Shown here piece after piece: positions 54,504-63,564 of a stretch of DNA of 64,000 nucleotides. Below the pieces are notes generated by a model, which made no database searches, was not told the origin of the DNA, and worked only from the letters and a program-made list of their open reading frames with translations. The stretch comes from Lachnospiraceae bacterium (GTDB lineage Bacteria > Bacillota > Clostridia > Lachnospirales > Lachnospiraceae). Numbering within the stretch: the first letter of the stretch is position 1; the number at the start of each line of letters is the position of its first letter. The stretch is taken from positions 62,001 to 126,000 of the forward strand of contig JAGCVY010000094.1 in NCBI GenBank assembly GCA_017962105.1. Reading direction: 5' to 3'. A program made the translations under genes and the position numbers.

Positions 54504-54762
54504 AGTTTTCCTGATTTTTTTCGATAGAAGTCTCTTCCGATGCGGTTTCATTCTCCTCCGAACCGGCATCCTCTTCCCCGTCGGAATCCGACGCATCGAT
54601 CTCGGCCAGTAAAGCAGCCTCCGCTTCCTTGGCCTCCGCCTCGGCCTGCTTGGCAAGTTTCCGGGCTTTCAAAGCCTTGCCTGCCAATACGCCGCAGATT
54701 GCCACAATGATATAAACGATAAACAGTCCGAACTCCCGAAGGAACTCTGTGATAAAGCCCAT
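54499..54762 (-). CDS. Small single-pass membrane protein with acidic tail
   Basis: 87 residues from the ATG at 54762, preceded by GGGAGG at 4 nt. One membrane helix (about 12-29, LFIVYIIVAICGVLAGKAL), then a basic/Ala coiled-coil-like stretch (LKARKLAKQAEAEAKEAEA) and a Glu/Ser/Asp-rich C-terminus. No family recognised. It starts 11 nt after the HisIE stop and so is the last gene of the his operon transcript; whether it has anything to do with histidine is unknown. Confidence 0.75.
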   Translation of the reverse strand: MGFITEFLREFGLFIVYIIVAICGVLAGKALKARKLAKQAEAEAKEAEAALLAEIDASDSDGEEDAGSEENETASEETSIEKNQENS

Positions 54763-54773
54763 ATTGCCTCCCG

Positions 54774-56054
54774 TCAGGATTTTCTCCGATTTGCCAGTTC
54801 TTTCACGATGTCGTTCCAATCGACGTCGCACTCAACCATCAGAACCATCAGGTGGTACAGATAGTCCGCGATCTCATACTTGAGTTCCTCGGCATCGGGA
54901 TTCTTTGCCGCGATGGTGATCTCCGTGGCTTCTTCACCGCACTTTTTCAGGATCTTATCGATTCCCTTGTCGAAAAGGTAGTTCGTGTAGGAGCCTTCCT
55001 TCGGATTCACTTTGCGGTCCATGATGATATTGTAATCTTCGGTAAGCACCGTGAGCGGATTGAAGTCCGCGAATTCCTTCTTGCAGAGCGTGGTGTAGAA
55101 GCAGGACGGATTGCCGGTATGGCACGCAGCTCCAAGCTGGTGCACCTTAGCCAACAGCGTATCGCGGTCGCAGTCCACGCGAAGTTCCTTGACAAACTGG
55201 TAGTGTCCGCTTGTCTCGCCCTTCACCCACAACTCCTGCCGGCTTCTGGACCAATAGGTCATTCTGCCGGTCGCGATGGTCACGTTGAAAGATTCCTCGT
55301 TCATGTAGGCAACCATCAACACCTCAAGGGTGCGGTAATCCTGCACAACGCAGGGGATCAATCCGTTTTCGTCGGTCTTTAACTCGGAAAATGCGATGCT
55401 CGACTCCAGACACTTGGTTGCAAGGCCCTGGGCGCGGAGCGCCTGCTTCACCTTTAACAAGTTCTTCTGCTCATAGTAATTCGTAGCTACGCCGTAGCAG
55501 TTCGGCAGGGAAAGAAGCGTCTCAATATCGTTTCTCACAAGGCTGTCCCGAACGATAACCGGAAGGGGACAGCGCTCCAGGATCCGGTTGAACGCCGCGG
55601 AAACCGTAACATGTTTCATCTGGAAGCTTGCGACACCGAGGTCCTTGAGTTCCTCCAAAAGCTTTTCACTCTCGTAGGCATGTTCGGGCTTATCGACATC
55701 GGCGTTGAATTCCACAACGATCTTATCGCGGCCGAACCGCTCGATCGCCTTCTTCACCTCTTCCTTCGGAAAGCTTCTCTCATAGGGGATCACAACATAG
55801 GAAGCGCCTGTGTAAAGTGCCTTCTTGATGTCCTCAAACCGTTTTACGTGACATCCCAGATACAGCGGGATATCCACTTTCTTAAGGACAAGCTTGACCA
55901 TCTGCAGGAAATGCATCTGCGTGGTCTCATTGTCGTCATAGTTGTAGATATACAGCCCGTCCGCGCCGTTCTGCTCATAGCTCATGGCCAGCTCCAGAAC
56001 GGAGGCGGAGAAAGCATTTTCCGCATTGATATAGGCAATAATATTCTTATCCAT
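54774..56054 (-). CDS. HisA/HisF-like barrel fused to HisIE
   Basis: 426 residues. Residues about 222-325 are HisI, the phosphoribosyl-AMP cyclohydrolase ([60 protein letters not shown]). Residues about 340-426 are HisE, the phosphoribosyl-ATP diphosphatase ([32 protein letters not shown]). Residues 1-215 resemble a HisA/HisF half-duplicated TIM barrel ([26 protein letters not shown]), but the positions of the two catalytic Asp are N10/A11 (IIAYINAEN) and N117 (VVEFNADV), so the barrel is probably non-catalytic. It follows hisB by 3 nt. Confidence 0.9.
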   Translation of the reverse strand: MDKNIIAYINAENAFSASVLELAMSYEQNGADGLYIYNYDDNETTQMHFLQMVKLVLKKVDIPLYLGCHVKRFEDIKKALYTGASYVVIPYERSFPKEEVKKAIERFGRDKIVVEFNADVDKPEHAYESEKLLEELKDLGVASFQMKHVTVSAAFNRILERCPLPVIVRDSLVRNDIETLLSLPNCYGVATNYYEQKNLLKVKQALRAQGLATKCLESSIAFSELKTDENGLIPCVVQDYRTLEVLMVAYMNEESFNVTIATGRMTYWSRSRQELWVKGETSGHYQFVKELRVDCDRDTLLAKVHQLGAACHTGNPSCFYTTLCKKEFADFNPLTVLTEDYNIIMDRKVNPKEGSYTNYLFDKGIDKILKKCGEEATEITIAAKNPDAEELKYEIADYLYHLMVLMVECDVDWNDIVKELANRRKS

Positions 56055-56057
56055 AAA

Positions 56058-56645
56058 TTAAATCGTTCCCTTCGTGGAAAGCACTCCCTGAATCCGTTCA
56101 TCAATCTGTGTCGCCATGTCCAGAGCCTTGGCGAAAGCCTTGAACATCGCCTCGAGGATGTGATGGTTGTTGTCCCCGGAGATCATGCGGATATGAAGGT
56201 TCATCCCTGCGCTGTAGGAGATCGCATAGAAAAATTCCTTGGCAGTTTCCACATCCATCTCACCGAGCTTGTCCACGGACGTGTTTACGTCATAGACAAA
56301 GTACGGTCTTCCGGACAGGTCCACGGCGCACATCATAAGAGCCTCATCCATGGGAAGCAGGCAGCTTCCGTAGCGCTTGATGCCCTTCTTATCGCCGAGA
56401 GCTTCGCGGATGGCTGTTCCGATGACGATCCCTACATCCTCAACGGTGTGATGCGAATCCACGTCGAGATCTCCCTGTGCCTTCAGGACAAGGTCAAACA
56501 ATCCGTGCTTCGCAAACCCCGCCAGCATGTGATCGAAAAATCCGATGCCGGTGTTGATCTCATAGATCCCGCTTCCGTCGATGCCTAACGTTGCATTGAT
56601 ATTGGTCTCACCGGTCTTCCGGTTAACCCTTGCCTTGCGTTCCAT
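56058..56645 (-). CDS. hisB: Imidazoleglycerol-phosphate dehydratase
   Basis: 195 residues, the length of the monofunctional enzyme: GIGFFDHMLAGFAKHGLFDL, VDSHHTVEDVGIVIGTAI, GSCLLPMDEALMMCAVDLSGRP and the second metal motif NLHIRMISGDNNHHILEAMFKA. The His clusters bind Mn2+. It catalyses the sixth step of histidine synthesis. It lacks the phosphatase half found in E. coli HisB, so a separate HisK/HisN enzyme must exist elsewhere. Confidence 0.97.
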   Translation of the reverse strand: MERKARVNRKTGETNINATLGIDGSGIYEINTGIGFFDHMLAGFAKHGLFDLVLKAQGDLDVDSHHTVEDVGIVIGTAIREALGDKKGIKRYGSCLLPMDEALMMCAVDLSGRPYFVYDVNTSVDKLGEMDVETAKEFFYAISYSAGMNLHIRMISGDNNHHILEAMFKAFAKALDMATQIDERIQGVLSTKGTI

Positions 56646-56744
56646 AGCGCCTCCTTACGGCTGTTAATATGTCCGTATTTTACCGCAAATCCGTTCCGCG
56701 GTCAACAAAATCATGGCCTGCATGCCCTAAGGCATTCCCGACAG

Positions 56745-58046
56745 TCAGTTTTCATCCTCAAACCGGACTGCCACCGAGTTTGCGTGAGCCGTAAGCCCTT
56801 CGGCCTCGGCAAATGTCACGACCTTCTTGTACACTTTGCGGAGTTCCTCGCGGGAATAGCAGATCACACTGCTCTTCTTGATGAAATCATCAACGCTCAG
56901 CGGCGAGAAAAATCTTGCCGTTCCGTTGGTGGGCAGGATGTGGTCGGGGCCCGCAAAATAATCCCCGAGAGGTTCGCTGGAGTATTCCCCTAAGAAGATT
57001 GCTCCCGCGTTGGTGATGCCTGTCATCGTATTCCAGGGATCCTTCGTGATGATCTCCAGGTGCTCGGAGGCAATGTCGTTGGCTGCTTCGATGGCGGACT
57101 CCATGGAATCCGCAAGGAAGATCCTTCCGTAGTTCTCCAGGGATTTCTCAATCGTATCCTTTCTGGAAAGCGTCTGCGTCATCTTCTCCACTTCTGCGCT
57201 GACTGCTTCGGCTAACGTCCTGCTTGTTGTCACAAGGATGGCCGATGCCATGACATCATGCTCTGCCTGACTCAGAAGATCCGCAGCAACATAGCGGGGC
57301 GTAGCCGTCTCGTCGGCGAGCACGAGGATTTCGCTGGGGCCGGCGATGGAATCAATTCCGACGCTTCCGTAGACCGCTTTCTTTGCAAGGGCAACGTAAA
57401 TGTTGCCGGGGCCCACGATCTTATCAACCCGCGGAATGCTCTCCGTTCCGTAAGCAAGGGCCGCAATGGCCTGCGCTCCGCCGACCTTGGCAATCTTGGT
57501 TGCTCCGGCCTCCACGGCTGCGACAACGGAGGTTGCGTTGAGACCGCCGTCCTTCTGGGGCGGTGTGACCATGATAATCTCGGGCACGCCTGCCACTTTG
57601 GCCGGGATAATATTCATCAGAACGCTGGAGGAAAGCACTGCACGTCCGCCGGGTACATAAACGCCTACCTTGGCGATCGGGGTGACTCTCTGGCCGAGGA
57701 TGATGCCTTCCTTTGTGTCAAACCAGCTGTTTCTCCGCTGGCGCATATGGAAATCGCGGATGTTGGCGGATGCCTCACGGATTACGGTCAAAAGCTCCGG
57801 GTCGATCTCCTCGTAAGCGTCCTTGATCTCCTCCTCGGTAACCCAGATGGTATCGGGCGTGAGGTCAATACCGTCAAATTTCTTTGTGTATTCAAAAACG
57901 GCTTCATCACCGCGTCTGCGCACATCCTGCACGATCGCGTCCACCGCCTCCTGCTGTTTCGCAAACGAGTCGGTGCTCCGCATCGCAAGGGTCTGCAGGA
58001 GCTCTTCCTTGGATTCCTTGGTCAGGGAAATAATCTTCATCTTCAT
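56745..58046 (-). CDS. hisD: Histidinol dehydrogenase
   Basis: 433 residues: GVYVPGGRAVLSSSVLMNIIPAKVAGV, VGGAQAIAALAYGTESIPRVDKIVGPGN and GIDSIAGPSEILVLAD form the NAD- and Zn-site signatures, and SEHLEI with DHILPTNGTARF complete the active site. It oxidizes histidinol to histidine in two steps. A second ATG (58040) is also possible. The 99-nt gap to hisB holds no clear regulatory site. Confidence 0.97.
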   Translation of the reverse strand: MKMKIISLTKESKEELLQTLAMRSTDSFAKQQEAVDAIVQDVRRRGDEAVFEYTKKFDGIDLTPDTIWVTEEEIKDAYEEIDPELLTVIREASANIRDFHMRQRRNSWFDTKEGIILGQRVTPIAKVGVYVPGGRAVLSSSVLMNIIPAKVAGVPEIIMVTPPQKDGGLNATSVVAAVEAGATKIAKVGGAQAIAALAYGTESIPRVDKIVGPGNIYVALAKKAVYGSVGIDSIAGPSEILVLADETATPRYVAADLLSQAEHDVMASAILVTTSRTLAEAVSAEVEKMTQTLSRKDTIEKSLENYGRIFLADSMESAIEAANDIASEHLEIITKDPWNTMTGITNAGAIFLGEYSSEPLGDYFAGPDHILPTNGTARFFSPLSVDDFIKKSSVICYSREELRKVYKKVVTFAEAEGLTAHANSVAVRFEDEN

Positions 58047-58079
58047 TCCTCCGGTTCCTGTCTCTATCCGTTTTGGGTA

Positions 58080-58730
58080 TTATTTTTCGTCCTCTGTCAG
58101 AACTTCGCGGATATCCGCGATCAGTTTGCGGATCCGCTCCTGCTCCATCTTCATGCTTACCTGGTTGACGATCATCCGGGCGGAAAGCGGTTCAATCTCC
58201 GCAAGCACGTTGAGTCCGTTCTCCCGAAGCGTCGAACCGGTCTCCACAATATCAACGATAACCTCGCTCAGGCCGACGATCGGGGCAAGCTCGATGGATC
58301 CGCCGAGCTTTATGATCTCAACGGTCTGATGCAATACGTTCGTAAAATAATCCTTTGCAATATTGGGATACTTGGTGGCAACGCGGATCCTTCTGCCGCT
58401 TCCCAACAGTTCTCTGGCGCTTTCGGGTCCGGCAACGCACATCCGGCAGCGGCCGAAGCCGAAGTCGATCACCTCGTAAAGCTTCCGCCCCTCCTCCTGG
58501 ATCGTATCCTTTCCGACGATACCGATATCGGCAGCGCCGTATTCCACATATGTGGGAACATCTCCTGCTTTCGCAAGGAAAAACTTCATCTTCAGTTCTT
58601 CGTTTGTGAAGATCAGTTTCCGGGTGTTCGGATCGTTCATCTCCGTGCAGGAAATCCCGGCCTTCGTGAGAACCTCCATGGCCTTCTTTGCAAGGCGTCC
58701 TTTGGCAAGGGCAAATGTCAAATATTCCAT
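58080..58730 (-). CDS. hisG: ATP phosphoribosyltransferase, short form
   Basis: 216 residues from the ATG at 58730 (GGAGG 10 nt upstream): [50 protein letters not shown] and [18 protein letters not shown]. The short HisG lacks the C-terminal regulatory domain and needs HisZ, encoded immediately upstream with a 13-nt overlap. It commits ATP and PRPP to histidine synthesis. Confidence 0.97.
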   Translation of the reverse strand: MEYLTFALAKGRLAKKAMEVLTKAGISCTEMNDPNTRKLIFTNEELKMKFFLAKAGDVPTYVEYGAADIGIVGKDTIQEEGRKLYEVIDFGFGRCRMCVAGPESARELLGSGRRIRVATKYPNIAKDYFTNVLHQTVEIIKLGGSIELAPIVGLSEVIVDIVETGSTLRENGLNVLAEIEPLSARMIVNQVSMKMEQERIRKLIADIREVLTEDEK

Positions 58731-59890
58731 ACGGCTGCACCCTCCGTCTGAAGTTTGGAAGCAATCTCCGATGCGTTCTCCTCCGTCACGGGGATCAGGG
58801 CAACGGAGCACCCTTCCGATCGCTTCCCTGCGGCAAACCGGATCGCCTCAGAGGCTTTTCCTTCGCTGTAGAGGACATACTGCTTCGCAGCTTCATTATT
58901 CTTCGTAAGGTTCTGTCTCTCGAGGGCGATCATCAGCGTGTCCACGGTGATGGACATTCCGATTGCGGGCATCGGCTTACCGAACTGCTCCGCGAGGGTG
59001 TCGTATCTTCCGCCGGAGGCAACCGCCTCGCCGGTCCCGTAGGTGATGGCGCGGAAAATGATTCCGGTGTAATAGCGATACTTGCTGAGCATTCCGAGAT
59101 CAAAGGAAACATACCGGTCTACGCCGTACTCCTTCAGATATCCGCTCAGTTCTCGGAGACGCTCCAGGGAGGCAAGCGCTGCAGCATTGTCCGTGAGGGA
59201 AGCTGCGCGGTCCAGGATTTCCTCGGATCCGAACAGCTCGGGAATTGTCAGGAGAAGCTTGGCCGATTCCTCGCTGATGTTTCTCTCGGTAAGGAACTCC
59301 GATACGCCGAAAAGATTCTTGTTCTTGATCCGTCTTCTCAGCTCCTCCTCGTCTTCACCGGTGAGTTCGCACTCGTTGACGATGGCACGGAAGAAGCCGG
59401 CGTTACCGACTTCAATCTGAAATTTCTCAAGCCCGGCTTTCTGCAGGCAGGCGACCGTGAGGGCAAGGATCTCCGCATCGGCAGCGGCAGAACCGTCGCC
59501 GAAGAACTCAACGCCGGCCTGGGTGGTTTCCTTCAGACGCAGTTGATATCCGGAGTTGTTGATAAAGGTGTTACCGCAGTAGGAAAGGCGGATCGGCATG
59601 GATTTCTCGCGATAATACGTGGACGCTGCCCTTGCAACCTGGGGCGTCATATCGGGCCGAAGCACAAGGGTGTTACCGTCGCGGTCGATGAATTTGTAGA
59701 TATCCTTCGACGGAACGGTCCCGCGTTCGCTGGAGAACACGTCGAAATATTCGAAGGAAGGCGTGCGGATTTCCTCGTAGCCGAACTCCTCGATGGTCTT
59801 TTTCAGATCGTCGCAGAGAGCGTTCATCTCGCGTAGCTCATCGCCGTAGATGTCCCGAACTCCTTCCGGGGTGTTTAATAATGAAATCAT
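58718..59890 (-). CDS. hisZ: ATP phosphoribosyltransferase regulatory subunit HisZ
   Basis: 390 residues resembling the histidyl-tRNA synthetase catalytic core without the anticodon-binding domain: [59 protein letters not shown] and [23 protein letters not shown]. HisZ assembles with short HisG and confers histidine feedback. First gene of the operon, with promoter and palindromic elements upstream. The shorter length and the HisG neighbour distinguish it from HisS. Confidence 0.95.
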   Translation of the reverse strand: MISLLNTPEGVRDIYGDELREMNALCDDLKKTIEEFGYEEIRTPSFEYFDVFSSERGTVPSKDIYKFIDRDGNTLVLRPDMTPQVARAASTYYREKSMPIRLSYCGNTFINNSGYQLRLKETTQAGVEFFGDGSAAADAEILALTVACLQKAGLEKFQIEVGNAGFFRAIVNECELTGEDEEELRRRIKNKNLFGVSEFLTERNISEESAKLLLTIPELFGSEEILDRAASLTDNAAALASLERLRELSGYLKEYGVDRYVSFDLGMLSKYRYYTGIIFRAITYGTGEAVASGGRYDTLAEQFGKPMPAIGMSITVDTLMIALERQNLTKNNEAAKQYVLYSEGKASEAIRFAAGKRSEGCSVALIPVTEENASEIASKLQTEGAAVWNI

Positions 59891-59909
59891 TGGATTACCT
59901 CATTTCACT

Positions 59910-59946
59910 TTAGCGCGTTAACTTGCTAATTTGCTAATCTGTTAGC
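59910..59946. promoter_or_regulatory. Candidate his operator: clustered TTAGC/GCTAA half-sites
   Basis: TTAGC at 59910, GCTAA at 59925 and 59933, and TTAGC at 59942. The last two make the palindrome GCTAA-TCTG-TTAGC (59933-59946), just downstream of the predicted transcription start. This suggests repressor control, for example by a TrpR-like HisR/YerC protein, instead of a T-box, for which there is no room. The regulator's identity is inference. Confidence 0.6.
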
Positions 59947-59958
59947 ATATTGAACCGA

Positions 59959-59987
59959 ATTATACAGGGTACAATTCTTTTTGTCAA
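59959..59987 (-). promoter_or_regulatory. his operon promoter
   Basis: Minus strand: consensus TTGACA (59987-59982), 17 nt, TATAAT (59964-59959). It lies just after the recU stop. Such a perfect promoter needs a repressor, in line with the operator-like repeats downstream. Confidence 0.93.
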
Positions 59988-60004
59988 GCACTTTTTTCCG
60001 AAAA

Positions 60005-60562
60005 TTATTCGAAATCCTTTTCGTCAAGATAGGTGTTAACATACTCGAGATAATTGATGAAGGGTTCCGCCGGCATGTCGTAGAGGTAATTCGGGTCAAG
60101 CTCATCGAAGCGGAAGCTCTTCCGCCCCTCGCCGTTCCCGTTTCCGTCGCCGTACCCGCGGTCGTAAAAACGAACCATCTCCTCGCATTTCATGAAGTAG
60201 ATCTTCTCGCGATGGCTGTAGTAGATCAACAGGAATGCGATGCCGCCCTGCTTTTCGAAGTCCTTCATGTAGCGGTACTGATGCTCATGAATATTCTGAA
60301 GCGGGAATGTGTCCTCGGCGCACTCCTTGCAGTCAAAGCAAAGGGCAACGCCTTGGGCGATCCCGATATAGTCGACGGTACTCTTCTGCTCAAAATAGGC
60401 AAGGGTGATGTGGCGTTCCTCCCGATCGATATCGATGGGCGTGATGGGCGTCGGGATTTTCTGCACAAGGGCAATCCCTCTCTCGCGATAGGTTTCGTTG
60501 GTACGGTTGATGATGTCTTCGAAAAGGGAACCGCGAAGTCCCCGGGTTTTCCAAGTAGCCAT
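60005..60562 (-). CDS. recU: Holliday junction resolvase RecU
   Basis: 185 residues from the ATG at 60562 (AGGAG 5 nt upstream). GLRGSLFEDIINRTNETYRERGIALVQKIPTPI is the RecU N-terminus; KSTVDYIGIAQGVALCFDCKE holds the PD-(D/E)XK catalytic residues. RecU cuts four-way junctions in Firmicutes in place of RuvC. In Bacillus it neighbours ponA; here it follows an RluA-family gene by 8 nt. Longer in-frame extensions upstream run through that gene and are rejected. Confidence 0.93.
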   Translation of the reverse strand: MATWKTRGLRGSLFEDIINRTNETYRERGIALVQKIPTPITPIDIDREERHITLAYFEQKSTVDYIGIAQGVALCFDCKECAEDTFPLQNIHEHQYRYMKDFEKQGGIAFLLIYYSHREKIYFMKCEEMVRFYDRGYGDGNGNGEGRKSFRFDELDPNYLYDMPAEPFINYLEYVNTYLDEKDFE

Positions 60563-60570
60563 ACGCTCTC

Positions 60571-61590
60571 CTAACAATATGAATCCGCAAAGTCGGGAAA
60601 CTCCCCGTGTACGATCTCGGAAAATGTCTCCGGCACGATTCCCGTTATGGTCTCTCCCTCCAGTTCCGTAAGTCCGGCCGGCAAATCCTCCGGGAACGCA
60701 TAGGAATAGGCGAACAACTGCTGCCCGCGGGAGTGGTATTTCGCATGAAAATAGGACATAACACCGGATCCTTCCGCACCGTATTTCGGATCGCCCACCA
60801 CGGGGTGTCCGAGGTGCTGACACACGCTTCGGATCTGATGGGACTTGCCGGTATACAGCCGGATGCGCGCAAGAGTTGCCCTCCGGTTGCTCACAACAGG
60901 TTCGATGCCGGTATGTACCGTTTCTGCAGAAGCTTCCGGAGTTTCGGATATGGTAACCCGGTTTGTTGCCTCATCCTTCCTAAGATAACAGGTACATTCC
61001 ACCGGCTCCGTGACAGTGCCCAGCAAAAGTGCATAGTAAAATTTGCCGAACATCCTGCCACGCAATGCTTCCGCCATTCCCCTTGACCCTGCAAGCGTTT
61101 TGGCAAACCACAGGATGCCTGAAGTATTTCTGTCCAGCCGGTTGCAGATACCGGGTTTAAACATGCGAATGCTCTCCGCAGTGATATCCCCCCGGTCGGC
61201 GAGATATTGAAGGATCTGCTCATTCAGTGCTTCTGTCCCGGAATCATCCTTCTGGGACAACACCCCGGCGGGCTTATAGACACACAGAAAATTTCCATCC
61301 TCGTAGACGATCTGCGATTCCTCCACGGATCGAAGGGCAAACCGCGGAACCGCTTCCGATACAACAGCCTGGCCGCTCATTTTGGCAAATGTCTCGTCCG
61401 AGAGGAACAGTTTTACGGTGTCACCCTCCCGGATCGTCTCCGACCCGTCGGCTTTTTCATCATTTAACGTAATATTTTTCTTCCGAAGCATCTTATAGAC
61501 AAAGCCGGAGCCTGCGTTCGGAAGCAGCCTTCCAAGGTACTTGGAAAACCGTTGTCCGGCGTCTTTTGATGTCACGTGGAATTCCTTCAT
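60571..61590 (-). CDS. RluA-family pseudouridine synthase
   Basis: 339 residues: an S4-like N-terminus (GQRFSKYLGRLLPNAGSGFVYKMLRKKNITLN), then the RluA domain with catalytic Asp in NRLDRNTSGILWFAKT and KSHQIRVCQ-type substrate motif (YTGKSHQIRSVCQHLGHPVVGD). It isomerizes a uridine in 23S rRNA or tRNA; sequence alone cannot tell which. The C-terminus ends in a ...SEIVHGEFPDFADSYC tail. It reads into recU. Confidence 0.92.
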   Translation of the reverse strand: MKEFHVTSKDAGQRFSKYLGRLLPNAGSGFVYKMLRKKNITLNDEKADGSETIREGDTVKLFLSDETFAKMSGQAVVSEAVPRFALRSVEESQIVYEDGNFLCVYKPAGVLSQKDDSGTEALNEQILQYLADRGDITAESIRMFKPGICNRLDRNTSGILWFAKTLAGSRGMAEALRGRMFGKFYYALLLGTVTEPVECTCYLRKDEATNRVTISETPEASAETVHTGIEPVVSNRRATLARIRLYTGKSHQIRSVCQHLGHPVVGDPKYGAEGSGVMSYFHAKYHSRGQQLFAYSYAFPEDLPAGLTELEGETITGIVPETFSEIVHGEFPDFADSYC

Positions 61591-61614
61591 AGTTTTCTCC
61601 GATCAGAGGTGCGG

Positions 61615-62172
61615 CTACACAAGGATCATGCGTAAAAACTCCAGAAACTGCTCGGAAGCCGGCTCATCCTTCTCTGAAATGCTTTGGATCCTTGCGGCAA
61701 GCTCCGACGTTTCATGGAAAATGTGTACGTGGATGTTCTCACCCCGCTTCTTCATGCTTTCCGTAAGGTCATCGACGATCTGCTGTTCCTTTTTGGCGTT
61801 CGGTGCCAACAGAAGGCAGGCGGCCTCGGTACGGCTTGCATACATGGCGTCAAGATGCAGCACACGGCCGCAGGGGGTGAATATCATATCGGCATAAAGG
61901 GTTCCTGTTGAGCCTGCAGCGTCGGACAGTTGTCGGAAATCATCTTCCGGCAGAGACTTGTGCGGCAGGAACAGGATGAGGCTGACAAGCGCCTTTGCCA
62001 TCGGCAGGACGCCCAGAAACGCAACGACCGTCAATATATTTTTCGACGTCTTTGTGGCGAGATATCCGCACAGGAACAATCCGACGGAAATCAGGATGAC
62101 CACGATCAGAATGCATGTCAGAAATATCTTTTTCCTGCGAATATACCCGCAGCTTCCTTTTACGGGATTCAT
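61615..62172 (-). CDS. Conserved-looking two-helix membrane protein, unknown function
   Basis: 185 residues. Two membrane helices (about 17-37, FLTCILIVVILISVGLFLCGY, and 44-68, ILTVVAFLGVLPMAKALVSLILFLP) precede a cytosolic domain (VDDLTESMKKRGENIHVHIFHE). No family recognised. The start overlaps the HAD gene stop by 4 nt (ATGA-type coupling), and the gene lies 24 nt before the RluA-family gene, so it is part of the same transcript. Confidence 0.75.
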   Translation of the reverse strand: MNPVKGSCGYIRRKKIFLTCILIVVILISVGLFLCGYLATKTSKNILTVVAFLGVLPMAKALVSLILFLPHKSLPEDDFRQLSDAAGSTGTLYADMIFTPCGRVLHLDAMYASRTEAACLLLAPNAKKEQQIVDDLTESMKKRGENIHVHIFHETSELAARIQSISEKDEPASEQFLEFLRMILV

Positions 62173-62828
62173 TCCTTATCCTCCTCAAGCAGCTCCGTAA
62201 AACTGTGAATATGGTAATCCGACATGGCGATGATCTCGTCCATGCGGTCTGCCGAGTTTACGTCATAAACAGAACAAACGCGCATCCCGGCATTGTGGCC
62301 GGACTGGATCCCCGGGATTATGTCCTCAAAGACCATACAGTCAGCGGGGGCAACACCGAGATCCTCCGCCACGAGAAGATAAATGTCCGGGGCAGGCTTT
62401 CCTTTTTTGATCTCACACGCCGTGTGAATGCTGTCGATATATCGGTCAAGGCCCGTGGCCTCCAAAACGGCGGAAAGAAGCTCCATGGAGTTGGATGTCG
62501 CTATCCCTGTTCGTATTCCCTTGCTTCGCAGCAGTTTCAGGTACTGGATCGCACCGTCTTTCGGGAACACCTTTTTACGGTAATCCTCGATTGCCATAGT
62601 GTTCCACTCGGCCTGGATTTCCTCAATGGTCTCTTCGATCCCGAAGTTCTCCTTGAAATAAACCGCAGTCTCATGAAAACTCAGTCCGTCGATCTTCGAC
62701 TGCAGAGTTTCGTCGTAAGGGATCCCGTGGGCGGAAAGATAGTTGATGTCAATGTCTTTCCATATCCACATGGAATCCACCAGCGTGCCGTCCAGATCAA
62801 AGATAGCTGCGCAAAAGTCGTTCTTCAT
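62169..62828 (-). CDS. HAD-superfamily hydrolase, beta-phosphoglucomutase-like
   Basis: 219 residues from the ATG at 62828: motif I AAIFDLDGTLVDSM, helical cap, motif II IRTGIATSNSMELL, motif III Lys in CEIKKGKPAPDIYLLV and motif IV MVFEDIIPGIQSGHNAGMRV. This subgroup contains sugar-phosphate phosphatases and phosphoglucomutases; the substrate is unknown. The start overlaps the RsuA-family gene by 32 nt. Extending upstream would go deeper into that gene. Confidence 0.85.
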   Translation of the reverse strand: MKNDFCAAIFDLDGTLVDSMWIWKDIDINYLSAHGIPYDETLQSKIDGLSFHETAVYFKENFGIEETIEEIQAEWNTMAIEDYRKKVFPKDGAIQYLKLLRSKGIRTGIATSNSMELLSAVLEATGLDRYIDSIHTACEIKKGKPAPDIYLLVAEDLGVAPADCMVFEDIIPGIQSGHNAGMRVCSVYDVNSADRMDEIIAMSDYHIHSFTELLEEDKE

Positions 62829-63549
62829 CCTCGTTTTTATCCTCAAAAAGATTTCGTAATAATTCGGCCTGCTCAAGCTCCAGATAATCCCCTTCTGCCA
62901 GTTCAGCGGGAAGCCAGAGTCCTCCCATACAGATACGCCGAAGTGTACGCACTTCGCTTCCCACTGCGGCAACCATCCGCTTCACCTGATGATATTTCCC
63001 CTCCTGAATGGTAATTGCGAGAACGGTTTCCTCCGGCTGTGAGACAAGCCTGTTGACTCTTGCCGGCATTGTAGTGAAATCCTCCAGCGCAATTCCCTCC
63101 CGAAGTCTTTCGCAGGCTTCCTCGGATACGCCCGGAGAGCACTCGGCCAGATAGGTCTTCGGCACATGCTTCTTCGGGGAAAGCAGCTCATGAGCCAGCG
63201 GACCGTCGTTTGTGATCAAAAGCAATCCGGTCGTGTCGCGGTCAAGCCTTCCCACCGGAAAATACCCGTCCCCTGCCTCGGGGATCAGGTCGATCACGGT
63301 CTTTGCTTTCCTGTCGTTCGATGCGGAAAGCACACCGGCAGGCTTATTTAACAGAAAATATCGGTATTTACGATACTTCAATACTTCTCCGCGTATAGTT
63401 ACCGTGTCCTCCTCGGGCGCGATCTTTTCTCCGGGGTCGGTGCAGACTTTCCCGTTAAGGGTGACAGCACCGGAACGCAGCAGGTCCTTGGCGGTTTTTC
63501 TTGTAAGCGAGGCGTCGCATTCGCATAAAAATCGGTCAAGTCGCAGCAT
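62797..63549 (-). CDS. rsuA: Ribosomal small-subunit pseudouridine synthase, RsuA family
   Basis: 250 residues: an S4 domain (MLRLDRFLCECDASLTRKTAKDLLRSGAVTLNGK), then KPAGVLSASND, the catalytic GRLDRDTTGLLLITND and the EGKYHQVKRMVAAVG loop. RsuA converts U516 of 16S rRNA; RluB/E/F members modify 23S rRNA, and the length and sequence favour RsuA. The C-terminal acidic tail is encoded over the start of the HAD gene. Confidence 0.87.
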   Translation of the reverse strand: MLRLDRFLCECDASLTRKTAKDLLRSGAVTLNGKVCTDPGEKIAPEEDTVTIRGEVLKYRKYRYFLLNKPAGVLSASNDRKAKTVIDLIPEAGDGYFPVGRLDRDTTGLLLITNDGPLAHELLSPKKHVPKTYLAECSPGVSEEACERLREGIALEDFTTMPARVNRLVSQPEETVLAITIQEGKYHQVKRMVAAVGSEVRTLRRICMGGLWLPAELAEGDYLELEQAELLRNLFEDKNEDEERLLRSYL

Positions 63550-63564
63550 CGGTTTTCTCCTGCT

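Noticed and set aside
60563..60823. Longer RecU with about 87 extra N-terminal residues
   Set aside because: The extension overlaps the end of the RluA-family gene and has no similarity to RecU; the ATG at 60562 has a good ribosome site.
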